A stretch of 64,000 bases of DNA from contig NC_089554.1 of assembly GCF_040115645.1 (NCBI RefSeq), forward strand, positions 3,224,001-3,288,000, in the 5' to 3' direction. The notes under the pieces were generated by a model that had not been told where the DNA came from, made no database searches, and saw only the letters and a program-made list of their open reading frames with translations. Shown here in pieces: positions 37,171-50,186 of the stretch (within the stretch, counting starts at the first letter, position 1; the number at the start of each line of letters is the position of its first letter). This stretch comes from Euwallacea fornicatus. Its lineage: Eukaryota > Arthropoda > Insecta > Coleoptera > Curculionidae. The translations under genes were made by a program, and so were the position numbers.

Positions 37171-40100
37171 TCTAATACTTTACGTTTTTTTCTTTAACTG
37201 TTAGATTGACTATTTCTGGGATTATCCTCGTGTAGGAAGTTGATCTGCAATTTTGGACACAGGGTTATGGTCTAATTTTTTTTTGTAATCGAAATGTACA
37301 GGGTATTCCACACCTTTAGACACCAACACATAGCAGGTACCTGTAGGATACTTTACCGTAAGTAAAACATTTCTTGAGAGTTTTATGATGAATAAAATTG
37401 TTCCTAATAAACAAAAACTCCATTTATAATAAATCTCTATTTTTCTCAAACACCAATAAAAAATTGATACAACGGCAGGATCGATTATACCTTATGTTCC
37501 TAGAAGCACGCAAGGAAGCAGCCTGCCATTTTTTGGACCTCAAATTCCATTTTTACACCCAGACCCACAACTCTTCCATTAGTACTCAGTTATGTAATTT
37601 TGACAGTGTCTTTGAATGGAGATCTCTGAAAACGTTTTCAACAGCTTAGTTGTCGCATCCCAGGGGCAATATGGGGTCAACGTGACTATTCGACCGAAAA
37701 ACGATCCTCAGAAATGTTTATATCTTTGTGAAATTCAAAAGAAGCGCGTACTTTTTGTCAATTTTCAAACTTTAAACGCAGTTATCTCGGAAACCTGTGG
37801 AGTAATGGTTTTAATGGCGAGCAGTGTATTTACCCTACAAGGTTCTCTATTAATTTACATGTGTAAAGGACAATTCTAAACCCCAAATCGAAGGGAAATC
37901 CCTTTAATGTCACCTTTAATGCGATAAAGTTTAGTTTTATGGCAGATTAGAGCACAGTGGGTCACGGTACGCCCCGTCTAGCGCCAGGCGCTTAACGGTT
38001 TACGACCAGTACTATTGGAATTTTTATTCTGTGGAGGGAGCGGTACGTAAAGCTAAATAATATAAACAACGTGATGAATTGTTCAAGCATTCGGGGCTAT
38101 AAACTTTTATGTCCGAACAATTTGCATACAATTATTTATAATCGCCGGCTTTGAAACACTAATTCCTCTCGAGAGCTGAGGCATGTGGGCAATGAATTTG
38201 GTTGCCTGGCTAATAATTTATAGAAGTCATTACTAGCTTCAAATTGAGAGGCCCCTTCGGTACTGAGACTATTTTTGGGTGCGCTGGAAAAACCATTCAA
38301 TCTAATCAAATAAAGGTGCTGGAAACCACATGTGCGAAACCACCATCACAGTGATTCTTTTACCGACAATGTTTTTGAAAAGTCACGGATTCGTCTAAGT
38401 TTCCAAAAGGGTCTTATTAAAAAAATGGGAATTTTCCACTATGGAAGACCAAGTTTCGTGCGTCGGAAATCGAGCGTCCGACTTTGGAAAAATCTTATTC
38501 CCAGTTACCTTGAGAAAATCGATTTTAACCATAGAACTCATTCATCAGGGTCGAAAATACACAAAACGGGAGATCTAAGATAGATAATAATGTAGATGAA
38601 AATGGCGGCGATTGGAGAGGGTCATAACGCCGAAACTACCAAGAATGTGCTTTTTCGGACATCCGACGTCGGATATCGGAGGTATGACGCTCTGGCTTCA
38701 TTGTGATGGAAGATACCTTCTTCTGTTAAATAGATAATTGATTGTGGACGTTTCTGGGTATTTTCCCTGAAGTATGTCCTGTATCGATTGGAATTCGGGA
38801 CAGTGGCCCATCAAATATTCATTACGTATTTTTCTACAGCAAGGTCAAAAATTTCAAATTACATTTTTTGTTGTCTATATTGGTTAATCGTATCTTAAAT
38901 AATATTTTATTTAAATTAATTGAGCACGTTATTTCCTTCCTCATTTTGTCTTGAAAAAGCAATCGAGTCGACGAGGAAAAACTGCATCACAATGAAAAGC
39001 TCACACTTCGTTCGCTTCTTTCCTTTCCAAGACTTATTTATATCGTTACAGAAAATTATAGTTAAAAAAAAGTCTTTCAATTTAGTTTACAAATTTATGT
39101 CCGACATTCCTTCATATTTAATTTTAATGTTCATGGAAAGAGATCTGGATCGTAGATTAAAATGGCGAAACACGCTAGGTATTTCTCCATTTTCCAGTCT
39201 ATGTTGTATTAAATACTAATCTTGGGCAGGTTCATGCATAGTTATACAGTCGTTATTTATGGGGTTATAATTCATATTTACAGCTGAAAAATAGTTTTTT
39301 ATTATTTGTCATAGATTATGATGCCAATGAAATATGGAGAATTTATATTACCTATTTTTCACAATGTAGTTAAAAAATAGCGACCATTCCAAAGCGTGCA
39401 GAAGTAGCGAGGCAAAATTTACCGGCCAAATCGAGAAACATTTATTACAGTAACATCTAAAAAATTCATTAAAAATTATCACTACAGGGTGGTCCAAAAT
39501 TTCGTTAGCCAATGCAGCTTCACTTCTGACGGTGTCGCTTTCACGTTTTCGAAAATTTGGATTCGTCGTACCTTTGTACGTATGCACATCTACGCTGGAT
39601 CTGTTTTTTCATTCGGCAATGAAAAAAATTATTAGAAATTTAGTTGAAAAAGTCATATTTACCAAATTTAAGTTTGTTTTTGGAAAGTTTGGGCAGTTTC
39701 CTTTGAGCTGGCGGTACGGCTTCCTAGCCCTTTCACTAAATAAATTCGAGTTTGCGCCTCAGCTCTTTTTTGATCGATTTGAGCGGGTAGGCAAAAAAAG
39801 GTTTTCGCGATCTAGGCAGTGAACGCGGCACTTTCCTTTCGCGTTACTAAAATTTCATTTTTTTGCTCGGTGGAGGAAAAGCAGCGTGTCATACATCGAA
39901 GTCCTAAAGCGCACCATACAATCCTCACCATCACATTTTAATCGCGTTAGCTAATTACTAAATTAAGAGTAAACTAAGTCCAGAACACAAAAAGACAACG
40001 GGCCTTGAATAACAATGTCAACGTTGAGGTTTCATTTGATATTCATTTCCAGGGCAACCATCTTCATTAACTCTCTAGGTAGCTAATGGCCCATGCACGG

Positions 40101-41432
40101 GTCATTATTAACGTGTTTTAAAAAAAGAGGCGAGGAAGTGTGTTTCGTGGGCATTTAAAACGCCCAATAATTTTTTTTACAACTAGTAATGAAAAAAATT
40201 GTTTGCACCTCTGGCGTAAAACCCTTTTCGCCCTCACCTGATCCATTGTCAACAAGTTTCAGCTGCGAGCGTAACGGTTGAATTTCTCGCCTTTCGTACA
40301 AAAATAAATATTTTTTTTTTGTTACTTTGCAATTTTCCATGGAGTAATTTTACTAAAACTTTCATTTAAATTTAAGGTTTAATGTATAAAATTTGCAGTG
40401 TGAATGAATTTTGGCTTGACTTCAAAATTGCCTGCTGTTAATTACCCCTCCACCTGCTTTCTGATTACCACTCGTTCGCCTGCAACCAAATCAACTTTCC
40501 ATCACTTTTTGCCACTTTTTGCCCGTCGAACACGCGATAAATCATCTCTTTCTCTCTTTGTCTAAAATTGCCTCCACATTAAATCTCAATCGCTTAAGGA
40601 GGAACCGCTGGAAATTTATAATAGTCGCATTAAGTGGATAATGGGTGTCCGGAATGATCGGATTAAATAGCAACTGCGGAAATCGTAAGTGAGTTATAAG
40701 TTGTCAATGATCAGAATATATCGATAAGACATCGCGGATCTCGTGCTCTCACTGAGTTAGGCCGATCGGAAATCCTGGAGTTTATTACGTCATAACGACC
40801 AACCAAAGATTATCATATTCCTCTTCGTGTATTCGGTACACGTAAGGTATTCGGGGTAGTTTGTGGGATAGGTTGTTTCCTAATACAAGGACCTAATTTG
40901 TTGAATACTCTGGCTGAAAGAGGGACATTGGAATTAGTATTCTTGTCTTCCACTGCCTTGCATGCACCCCAGGAGGAGCTCGATGATAAATGTTTTCGAG
41001 CAACCGATGCCGAGGCATTTAGGAACTTAAACAGGCTTAAAATAGATCAATACGAAGATTTTTCAGTAGTCTACCTCTGTTCACTTAACCTTAACTTGTT
41101 TATGCAAACAGCAAAAGGCAAGTTATTGTTTATCCATCCATCACATAAAAGAGCATAACAATTACTCTGGTAGGCGTTTTACTTTATTGTGCACACAGGC
41201 TGTGTGTTTTCAGTTTTAATTTATGTCTGTTTGGGTAAACGGGCAAAGATAATATTGTTCTAGGTCCGCTGAATGGCATTTTGAATTTGTTGGACATTCC
41301 GGACAGAAATTCTGCTCAAAAGTAATTTAGAACCCTTTTAGCGATTTTATTAAAAACTCATGCCGCAGCCGATAGATGATGCGGATAACGAATAGGGTTG
41401 CCAAGTTTCGTTGCTTGTGCTCGACACGTACA
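37171..41432. other. Gene-free stretch with solitary transposon tips
   Basis: Tips of the ACAGGGT type occur at 37297 (GTACAGGGTATTCC) and 39484 (TACAGGGTGGTCC), neither with a partner. Open frames up to about 95 residues exist but have no recognisable features. An 86-residue frame at 40898-41158 is acidic and protein-like in composition but lacks splice context. Confidence 0.4.
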
Positions 41433-43478
41433 TACAGGGTGTCCCCGGGAATAATGTTCACCGTGAATATATTTTCTGTGATTTGTTGATGAAAAGAAAA
41501 ACGCTGAGACGTGCCAATTTTGATGGGGAGGAGCGCATCATTTCGGTTAAAAAGTTGCTTTGGAAATGTCGTTCCTTCATCCCTGGAAACCACCCCTGTG
41601 AAATTTTCAAATTGGACGGGGAGATTAGTTATAACTAGTTTGAATGGTAATTTTATTCTTTACATGGTCAAGCATTTATTTTTTTATTTTTGCATATCGG
41701 CAAAAGCTCTCGACGTCCCCAATGTACTTAGTTTCATATGGAATTTTTGCATTGCCGTACGAGGGGATGTCACTCATTATTAGTTTTTTAATTAGTAAAT
41801 GTTGTTTTTATCGAAATTCTGATCATTTGATATTCTGTTATGAAGCGCTATTTTGCCAAATTTACAATACTTAATTATTATTATTATTGGGTGATGCATT
41901 TGATATGCAAGTGAGTGTATTTAAATAATGATATTTGTAAATTTCATTTAAATTTGACGAACGTAAATTTTTGGAGGAACAATTTATTGGTGTTTTTCTT
42001 CGCACTTAGTGGTTTTAGTACATCCTGGTAAGACATCACTTGGCGGTCCACCCATTTGTTAATTTGATTGCGGCAGTTTACCACGTTACAAGACAGAATC
42101 GCGATTGTGAGTCTGTCACAAAAACTATAATTCTGCAAGAGCAGCAGCTCGTGTCTTCAAGTTACGTCATCCTGACGAAATGATATGCCACCCTTATGTA
42201 TCTGCGTTGCTAATGAAATTCAATGAAACTGGTTCCATCTAAAATAAAAAAAAATAAAAAAAAACACGCAGTTGCCTGCCCAGTGAGGGGTGATGAAGTG
42301 CAAATCACGGTTCTCGGACACGTTCAAATGGACAACGGAACGACTTTATGAAAATTGCTGAAGAATCCGGAGTTTCAAAAAATAGTGTTGGTAGAATTAA
42401 AAAAAAAGTAAAATTCAATCCTTACGTCATAAAACTGGTACAAGAACTAAATGAGGATGATTTTGGCCATCGATTCGAATTCTGCAAATTCTCTTCTAAC
42501 ATGTTACATTTAAACAGACGTTTACTGTATAATTCTCTGATGAATTTTCGTTCTTTTTAAATGTTAAAGTTAAAAGATTAACTGTCGCTACTGGAGTGAC
42601 GTCAATCCTGATTTGTTTCGAGAGACCCATGTTCAACAACCTTAAAAATTCAACGTTTGAACAGGGATTTTGGATGATCGCATTGTTGAACCATTTCTTA
42701 TTGCTGGAAATTTAAATGGAGAAAACTATTTACAACCTCTATAAGCCGTCATATTTCCCAGAATAACTGCAATAGTTGAATAAAATTCGCGCTTCTTAGA
42801 ACAAAAATTCGCTTTTCAACAGGACGGAGCACTTCTAAATTACACTGCTGCTGTTCGGCAATTTCTAAATGAAGAATCCCCTGGAAGATGGATCGGCGAA
42901 ATGGGTCGAGCGAAGTAGCCCGCGAGATCTCCCGACCTTAGTCCCCTAGATTTTTTCTTATGGGGGCATTCGAAGACGAAGATCTATGCCACACAATCTG
43001 GTTCCCTTGAGGAGTTGCGTGCCCGAATCGTCGAAGAGTGCAGGCTAATAACACCGGAAACGTTAGATAATATGTGACGACGTTTTGAACATCAGCTGTA
43101 CATGTGCATGGAACTCAATGGAGGTCACTTTCAACATTTTTTACGAAAAAATAAATAAAATATCAGTAAAAATGGTCGAAATCAAGTTATTTAGATTTTG
43201 TTCGATTTCCACACGACCGACGTAAAAAAATAAAAAATAAAAGCTCGGCTACGTAGAGAATCAAATTATCTTTCAAATGAGGTATAACACAATTCCTCTT
43301 TAAATTTGTCCATTTTAAAGGTGTGATTTTCCAGCGTAGAAGAATGACATTTTGAAAAGAACTCTTTGACCAAATGATGTCTCCCGTCTTATCGAAGTTG
43401 AAGCGTTTCATCGTTTGTGTGTTTTTTTTAATATCAGAAAAGATGTTCAGTGTGACACGTCCCCCTAGGACACCCTTG
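41433..43478 (+). mobile_element. Complete but dead DDE transposon with ~250 bp inverted repeats
   Basis: The left end ACAGGGTGTCCCCGGG (41434) pairs with GGACACCCTTGT (to 43478). Inside the arms, GATTTGTTGATGAAAAG pairs with the complement of the region near 43410, and CATCATTTCGGTTAAAAAGT with CATCATTTGGTCAAAGAGT (complement). The arms extend roughly 41434-41720 and 43190-43478. Between them lies one transposase pseudogene on the plus strand. Total length, about 2.0 kb, is normal for this kind of element. Confidence 0.85.
42129..43150 (+). pseudogene. DDE transposase pseudogene inside the 2.0 kb element
   Basis: Order of blocks: SARAAARVFKLRHPDEM (N-terminal helix-turn-helix), VLGHVQMDNGTTLMKIAEESG and SVGRIKKKV (second helix-turn-helix), VQELNEDDFGHRFEFC, then frame-shifted pieces: ILDDRIVEPFLIAGNLNGEN, FAFQQDGALLNYTAAVRQFL (catalytic Asp in QQDGA), ARSPDLSPLDFFLWG, SGSLEELRARIVEECRLI and MELNGGHFQHFL at the end. 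The expected first Asp block is damaged. A stop replaces the Trp just before ARSPD. This is the longest transposase relic in the window. Confidence 0.85.
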
Positions 43479-45289
43479 TGCCAACTTGCTTTGTGAGATG
43501 CGAAAAGTGTTCGAAACCCTTAGAGATCTAATAAGATATAATATTTATATCTTTAATTTTGAAAAATTCCGGAAATGAATGATGGCAGAGACACGGGAGT
43601 CGCGGAAATCTTTAATATTTTTTCAAAGAATGTATGTAGAGTAACATGCATGAAAACAACTTAAGTTTTAGCTTAAACGTGGAATGTGTGGTATGCTTCT
43701 TTGCCTACATTCTCTTTGTCCTCGTGTCTGACTTTTCGGTTTTGATAAAAGTCTCCCTTCGTCGCTGTGTAAGCTTGAAGTGCTGACCCTTAAATGGATC
43801 TTTTCAAATTTTTGCAAAATATGACGAAAACTTCTAGCATAGGAATCTGATTGCTCCACTAACGAATTTAGGACATTTAGCAAGAATCGGGTCAATGGAT
43901 GTGTTGGTGGGTTTTAGCCGCGAACAATCGGTTTCGAAGGAGCGCCATTTCTGCCGATCTTAGGAACACCATAAAAATAAAGCTTCGCATGAATTGCTCG
44001 TCACTCAACGTGCAAGACCACCGCCCCAACAGCCCCAATTTGGATGTGAGACATTATTGCCAAATAGAATAGAACGTATATAACGCATTTATCAATTTAT
44101 CAGTTACACATTAACGTTTGTCCAAAATGCTTTTAAGCAAACATCCTTATTTGTCAACGAAATTCTGAGCAGCATGATGTTTATGGGCTGATTTTATCTG
44201 GGCCGGAAGCACCAACATCTTTTTACAGCTAAAAATTTATTTCTGAAAATCGTTCTCGTGGTCACATTTGAGCTTCGAAGGGGCCATTACAATGCATTAC
44301 GTTAGTGCGAAAAATCTGCAAATACTTCTATATGTATTTTCACGATATCATGGATGTATACTTTTCGTGTCGATAACAGGATAGTCTCGAAGGGGTTCTG
44401 CTGCTATGCATCACGTTAACAAATTGTTTTCAACGCCTTTATGCCACACGTTAAAATCAATAGTTCAGCGCTGTTCAGTTTCAATTTATGTTTTCTGTCT
44501 CTACCTCTTCTGTATTTGATAAATTATTTTTAGCATTTGCTCCAGTCTTATTTGATGGATCAATTGGTGCCATTTAATGAAATTCCGTTTGAATCGCGCC
44601 ACGCCAGCGCCAAATCGAAAAGCAAATACCTAAATGATTCAATATTTCAGTAGTATTTTTAGCAATAGTCCTAAAAATGGTAATCAATTCGTGGCATATT
44701 TATACACAAATTCTGAATATCTGTATATATGTTCCACCAATTAAAAAGTACAACCTTTATGTGTTCATACTTCCCACGCAGCGCTAATGGCAGATGGAAA
44801 AGCCTTTTTAAATATTTACATTTCATTGGGAAAAACAAACTCAGATTTATGTAGGCCGACAAGTTGGAATTCCGGCATAATAAAATTGAAGTTGAAGTAT
44901 TATCTGTTGAGTTCATTCGCCATATTAAATTGCCCCCCAACTTGGTCTCGGAGATGAAGAGCGTGCGAACTTGTCCCGAAAGTTTTTAGTTATTGGTGTC
45001 ATTGGATTAACCATATTGTTGCACAAAATGCAGTAAAATCATTTTTGTGAGGTAAAATATTCTTCCCTAATCAATGGAAAATCATGTCTATCTGGTGTCT
45101 TTGACGAGTGCTTCACTCCTATTAGTTTTTCCTCTTTTGGGTGGCCCAAAAATGAGTTTTTCTATTTCAAGATTAAAATTACAGTTTTCATCTCAATAAT
45201 AGTCATCGTGAGAGTGTTGTAACCAACACGTTTATTAATGAGAGATTAATGGGCTGGAATGCTATTAACGTGCTTACTACGCTTACGCG
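43479..45289. other. Gene-free stretch
   Basis: No exon or paired repeat was recognised. Open frames of 75-89 residues on the minus strand show no motif. Confidence 0.4.
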
Positions 45290-46530
45290 TTAAAATAATT
45301 TTGGGCTACATCCCTGAAATACCCAGTTCTTCTCTAAAGATTCTACAATGCGATCATTTCATCTTCATAACGTTTCCTTCTGGAATCACTTTTTTGTTTT
45401 TCAAGATATTAGTGCGCGACAGATACTGCTCTCTAAGACTTTTTCACAAGTTTTTTGCAAATTTAAATTGAATTCCTGCAAATGTAAAATTTTGATATTT
45501 ATCGATGCAATTTTAATTTTTTGGAAGGGGAACGTCCTGTGTATATTCTTATTTTCGCATTCTAGGGAGCATTTTGAACATATTTTATGTAACTCTTCGC
45601 ATGTTTATCTATTATCGTTGGTTTAGTATGTCAATTTAAGAGCTGAAAATAGCTTTCACATAAAACGACCTTGTGAGTTAGTAGTTTACCTTTCGTCAAT
45701 AATAGTAGTAATAGTATTCAAATACACTTTGAAATTACTTTTTCTGCAATATCATAAACTTATTCTTTTATTACACATCTATTATGTGACTAATGGAAAT
45801 AATTATTGCCAATTAAAGACGAAAAACAATTAATTATCCGCTATTGTTGGAGGTTGTTGAACGTTAAGATGGAAGAATTGCTGAACGTGATTACCCTGTT
45901 GCTCAACGCATTTTTGATCAATTTTAATAGTGTGTCTCTGGGAATTAATGAGGATTTGTGATTGCTGTCTTGATTATTCGACGAAGTTTTTTATTTTTTA
46001 TTTTAATTTTTAAATATCATTGCATGGAGCTTCGTAAAATTTACTTTTCACATGTGTGCGCCCAAAAGGAAAAGTCCGACATCGTTCAATTGTAATTTTA
46101 AGATCAAATTAAAATTTTGTTTCAGTTTTAATTAAAAATCATTCCAATTAGAGACTAGCTGCATAATAGAAAAACTAGTTTCAATTTTTAAATTGACATC
46201 CTAAACTAACGGTAAGAGATAGACATGCTAAGTGTTATGTAAAATATGTTTAGGATTATTCTTAGGATAGGAAAATGAGAAAATACGCAGAGTATTCCGT
46301 TTAAAGAAATGTAAATTACGTGAATAAATTTCATAATTTGACAGTCATGGCAATTCGTTTGAAATTTACAAAAAACCTGTGAAATAGTCCTAGAGAATAA
46401 CCTTTGTCGCATACCGATAACTTTAAAATTAAAACGTTATTGCTAAAAGAAATGTTATCATGATAAATTATCATACCGTACATATTATTTTTTACAGCCT
46501 TGACACGTAAAATTTTGATTATTTTGGTAT
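45290..46530. repeat. Fold-back element with ~350 bp arms
   Basis: The plus-strand sequence 45300-45650 matches the reverse complement of 46180-46530. Examples are GACTTTTTCACAAGTTTTTT against GACTATTTCACAGGTTTTTT, and GCATGTTTATCTATTATCGT against GCATGTCTATCTCTTACCGT. Because of this, short frames on opposite strands encode look-alike peptides (SKTFSQVFCKF and SRTISQVFCKF). These are by-products of the repeat, not genes. The loop of about 530 bases is AT-rich and empty. Arm identity is moderate, so the element is old. Confidence 0.75.
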
Positions 46531-48847
46531 CTAAGTGACAAAGTAAAAAATATTCTCCAACTTCTATCACTTTGACAAAATGGTGTTTTTTTTTGAAAAA
46601 CGGTTCGATTTACGCACAGCATCCTAAAAAACCTTTTTTTTTTCTTAGGTATCCTAGAAATCAAATAAACGACATAATAGTTAAAAAAAGATCTTAAATG
46701 TTTAAGAATTTGAGGGTAACTTTGCTGCCGTCTCCCTGAAGATGTAGAAAGAAACGTGAGGTCTTTTTTATTTACTTTGGTATGATACACGAGTGTCCCA
46801 AAATTCATTAAATTGCATCAACTGGAAAAAAAGTTATTAGAAAACAATTTATAAACTTACGTGAAATTTTTTGATGAGAACTTTTAATTTTCGGGTTATT
46901 GCCTACATTTTTGCGAGCACCCTATATAAAAGAATTACTGACCGAATCTTTAATACTGCACACGAGCGAAGCTAGCAGACAGTGCTCTTGCGGGTGCGAT
47001 GCCCATTGTATTTTCCACGTATTAACTAAATAAAAGGTGTTTTAATATTTATTTTAGAAGAAGCCAGAGCCCTTTTCACGCAAAATTAACGTGTATGAAT
47101 AGGGCACATTTAAATAAATTTTCCTCGATTTGTCTAGGATTTTCTTAGCTGCGAGACTAGTTGACTGACTATTGCATAATTCTTGTCGAGCGTAATTTAT
47201 AGCCGATTAGCATTTAAATAATTAACAACAAATTGATAACAGACAGATGTGGGAAAATACCGAGAAATATCAGAAGTAAATTTTAGTTGGCACGCAGGGA
47301 CTACCGCGTTTTTGAACGGTAAAAAGTAAAAGTTTGTCGTCCAAATACACTTTTTACTGAACTAAACTGGACATTGTCATCGTATATCACCGTCTATTTG
47401 TTTGACCATCTTCCACTCGAACCGTTCCGACGCGCTGCAAAATTCCTGACACAAACGATTTGGTGGCGCTACTCGATCGCCCCACAAAGCGATCGGTCTG
47501 AGGCAATCTACGGCTTCGGAGGACTAAAAAGAGTAAAAAAAAAATTTTATATTCTAAATTGTGAATCTCCAAATCCACCACTTTGATATTATGAGCAAAA
47601 AAGCAGTTAGTTTGCTTTCTCCGTGCCCATTTGCATGCAAATGCAACTCTTCGACGCCTTTCTACTATACTAACACCCAAGTTTTTGCCTAGTTAAAGCC
47701 ATTAAGTCCTCTAAAAACTTCGACCCGACCGAGTCCCTTTTTGCATAGAGAAAATCCGAATTTGCAGAGTGACCCTTGTCCTTTTGAGACCCCAAAAAGG
47801 TTTTTGTTCCCCCCCCCCCTTTATTGTATAATGAATAATGAGATTTCGCTGTGATTGCTTCGCTGGTGTTGCTGTAAATTAGGCTAATTGAGTTTATTTG
47901 TTTTAGGTAAGTTGGTTAATTCAGTTAATGAGCGGTCCCAATAATCCTGAAGTGGCTGCGAAGATTGTTGGTAAGCTAGTTATGAGTTATTCAAATTTGT
48001 TTTTTCGCAATGCAGAAATTAAGAGGTTTTAAATGTGATTTTAGGTCGTAAGTCGAAGGTTTAAATTGCACTTCGTGTCAGGTATTGAATTATCAGATTC
48101 AGAGCTAAACCGTTCGGTGCGAGGCAGCAAAGCCACCTTTCCAAACGGGTTGGAATGTCAGATATCAAACCTATGTCGCTCCAATGAGTATTTTTAGAGC
48201 CAGTAATCTCTATTTAACACGCCATTAAACGCAAGCAATGGAATAAAGTTGCTTTACCTCGATGCTCTTGCTGACGTTTTCATTTTTACAACCGTTTTTG
48301 TAGCACTTTACATTTGTGAGAGCTAAATTTCGTAATACAGGGCGTCCCAGGAGCCTCATATTGCCTCTTAATATTTCGATGACTAAAGTTGATAGTCTTG
48401 CGCTAGTCTTAAACTTTTCGCACCGCTAATCTAACTTAAAATTGCCATTTTAAAAATTCCTTGCTCATTTCAAATAAAGTACGCTGCATAGGTACTGTAA
48501 TGGAGATTCCTCGGTAAGGTCAGACCCGGGGCCTTCGGCGTGCCCTGTAACGGCCCTGGTCGTCCACGTGTTGCGACCCGGCATGCTTCCATAACTTGTG
48601 TCAATTCCTGGCCGCTTTTTGCGTGTTTTCAAACTGCAAACTCGTGTACCAATTGCCTTAAAAGGGCCGACGGAATTGCGCCGAATCGTCTGATTGGGGG
48701 CTACAAATCTAAGGCAATGGAATTGTGATTTTCTATTGGCTTCTGAGATATCGGGCCCTGTAGCTGGGCTTTCCGACAGTCCCGGCAAAAGTTTTTTAAG
48801 CCGTCATTGCCGAATTTTCAAAGCTCGGCAACAGTGCAACAGACTGA
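46531..48847. other. Gene-free stretch, one solitary transposon tip and a C/T run
   Basis: TACAGGGCGTCCCAGGAGCC at 48337 is a transposon-type terminus without a partner. A C10-11 homopolymer lies near 47809-47820. No exon was supported. Confidence 0.4.
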
Positions 48848-49675
48848 TATACCGGGCGATTCAAAGCTTGAGGTGAAAAATTCAGGAACGCGTGCAGCTT
48901 GACGTTCTCATTAAAAAAAGGAAAATGAGATTTTTGCCGGCCGGCCTTTGTTTCAAGCTGTTGCACTTCCGAGTTCCTGTTATCGTTTTTTATTATCAGC
49001 GGCAATAAAATAATAATCGTCAGTTTTATTGTTAATAATTAAACAATAAAAGTAATAAAATAATTATATGAAAAGCGCTCAAAAATATCCCCATTAGCGC
49101 GGATTCAGGGTTGACAGCACGAAATAAGCAAATCGTGTGCTAATTGTATATTTTGTCTATTTTAAACGTGTTATTCAAGTGCGTTCATTATTCTCTGCAT
49201 TGATTGCTCATTGCTGTCAATTCCTATTGCGTAAACCAATTATTTCAATTGTCCGCGCACAAAACAATCCAAAGGGCTCGAGTGAGGCGATCTCGCAGGC
49301 CGCAGCACTTGACCACGCCGACCAATCCACGTCCCACTAAAAGTTCCGTTTGGCCGAATGACAACAAACCTGCACATTTAACAGAACGAACAACAAAGAA
49401 ACTTTAAAGATCACAAATCATTTTTTTTTTTGTCATTTATGATATTCTTATCAGCCGCTTTATGGCCGGCTATTTTTCATTAAAATGGGTAATAAGAAAT
49501 GATAATATGCAAATATTTCGAAGTGTAATAACTCGGAAACAAAGGCATCCCAGCAAAAATTTCACTTTGCATTTTTCAACCACAACAGCAAATTGAACAC
49601 GTTTTTTTTTTTTTTTTTTTTAATTTTTCGCCTGGCGTTTTGAATCGTCCCGCATTTCAATGCAACCCCCTGTAT
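48848..49675. repeat. Fold-back element with ~150 bp arms
   Basis: TATACCGGGCGATTCAAAG at 48848 onward matches the complement of 49500-49675, which reads TATACAGGGGGTTGC...GGGACGATTCAAAACG. Further inside, GATTTTTGCCGGCCGGCCTT pairs with AATTTTTGCTGGGATGCCTT. The right arm is interrupted by a T20 run at 49602-49621. About 500 bases separate the arms, with no transposase. Confidence 0.65.
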
Positions 49676-50186
49676 AGTCCATCGCGATGAAATAAATGGT
49701 TTTTTTTTCATTCAGTTATTAAATCGCTCTTTTCAATTCCAGTGATATCCATCGTGTAATAAATATCCCAACCCGCAGTACCCTAACGGGGCACCGTCAC
49801 AGCGTGCTCACCACCCACGCACCTAAAGACTAAATTACAAAACGATCGTTCATTAATGAATATGTACAGGTTGGGTAACTCTAAAATATTGCTAATAACT
49901 TAGTGGTACATGGGCCATACTTTGTTCCTGTCAAAGAGCAGGAGCCAAACTAATAACTCGGAAGAGTTGAGAAAGTATTATCGTATCGTATCCGCGTCGA
50001 ATGATAAATGATCGTTAGGATCTAATAACTGCTGCAAGCTTCACGAATGGCCCAATATATTGGCTTATTGATGGTCACAGTTGGAATAAATGTAACATGC
50101 AATTGGAAAAACTGCTTTTCAACAAACTAAATTTAAACATTTTTCAAGTCAGTCGGACCCATCATTGAACTTTAACCTAAACGTAT

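Noticed and set aside
45259..46570. Look-alike peptides on opposite strands, suggesting a duplicated gene
   Set aside because: They arise because the two strands carry the arms of one fold-back element; neither frame resembles a protein family.
48465..48788. 107-residue minus-strand open frame
   Set aside because: No recognisable motif, and it adjoins repeat tips; it looks like a chance frame in GC-richer DNA.
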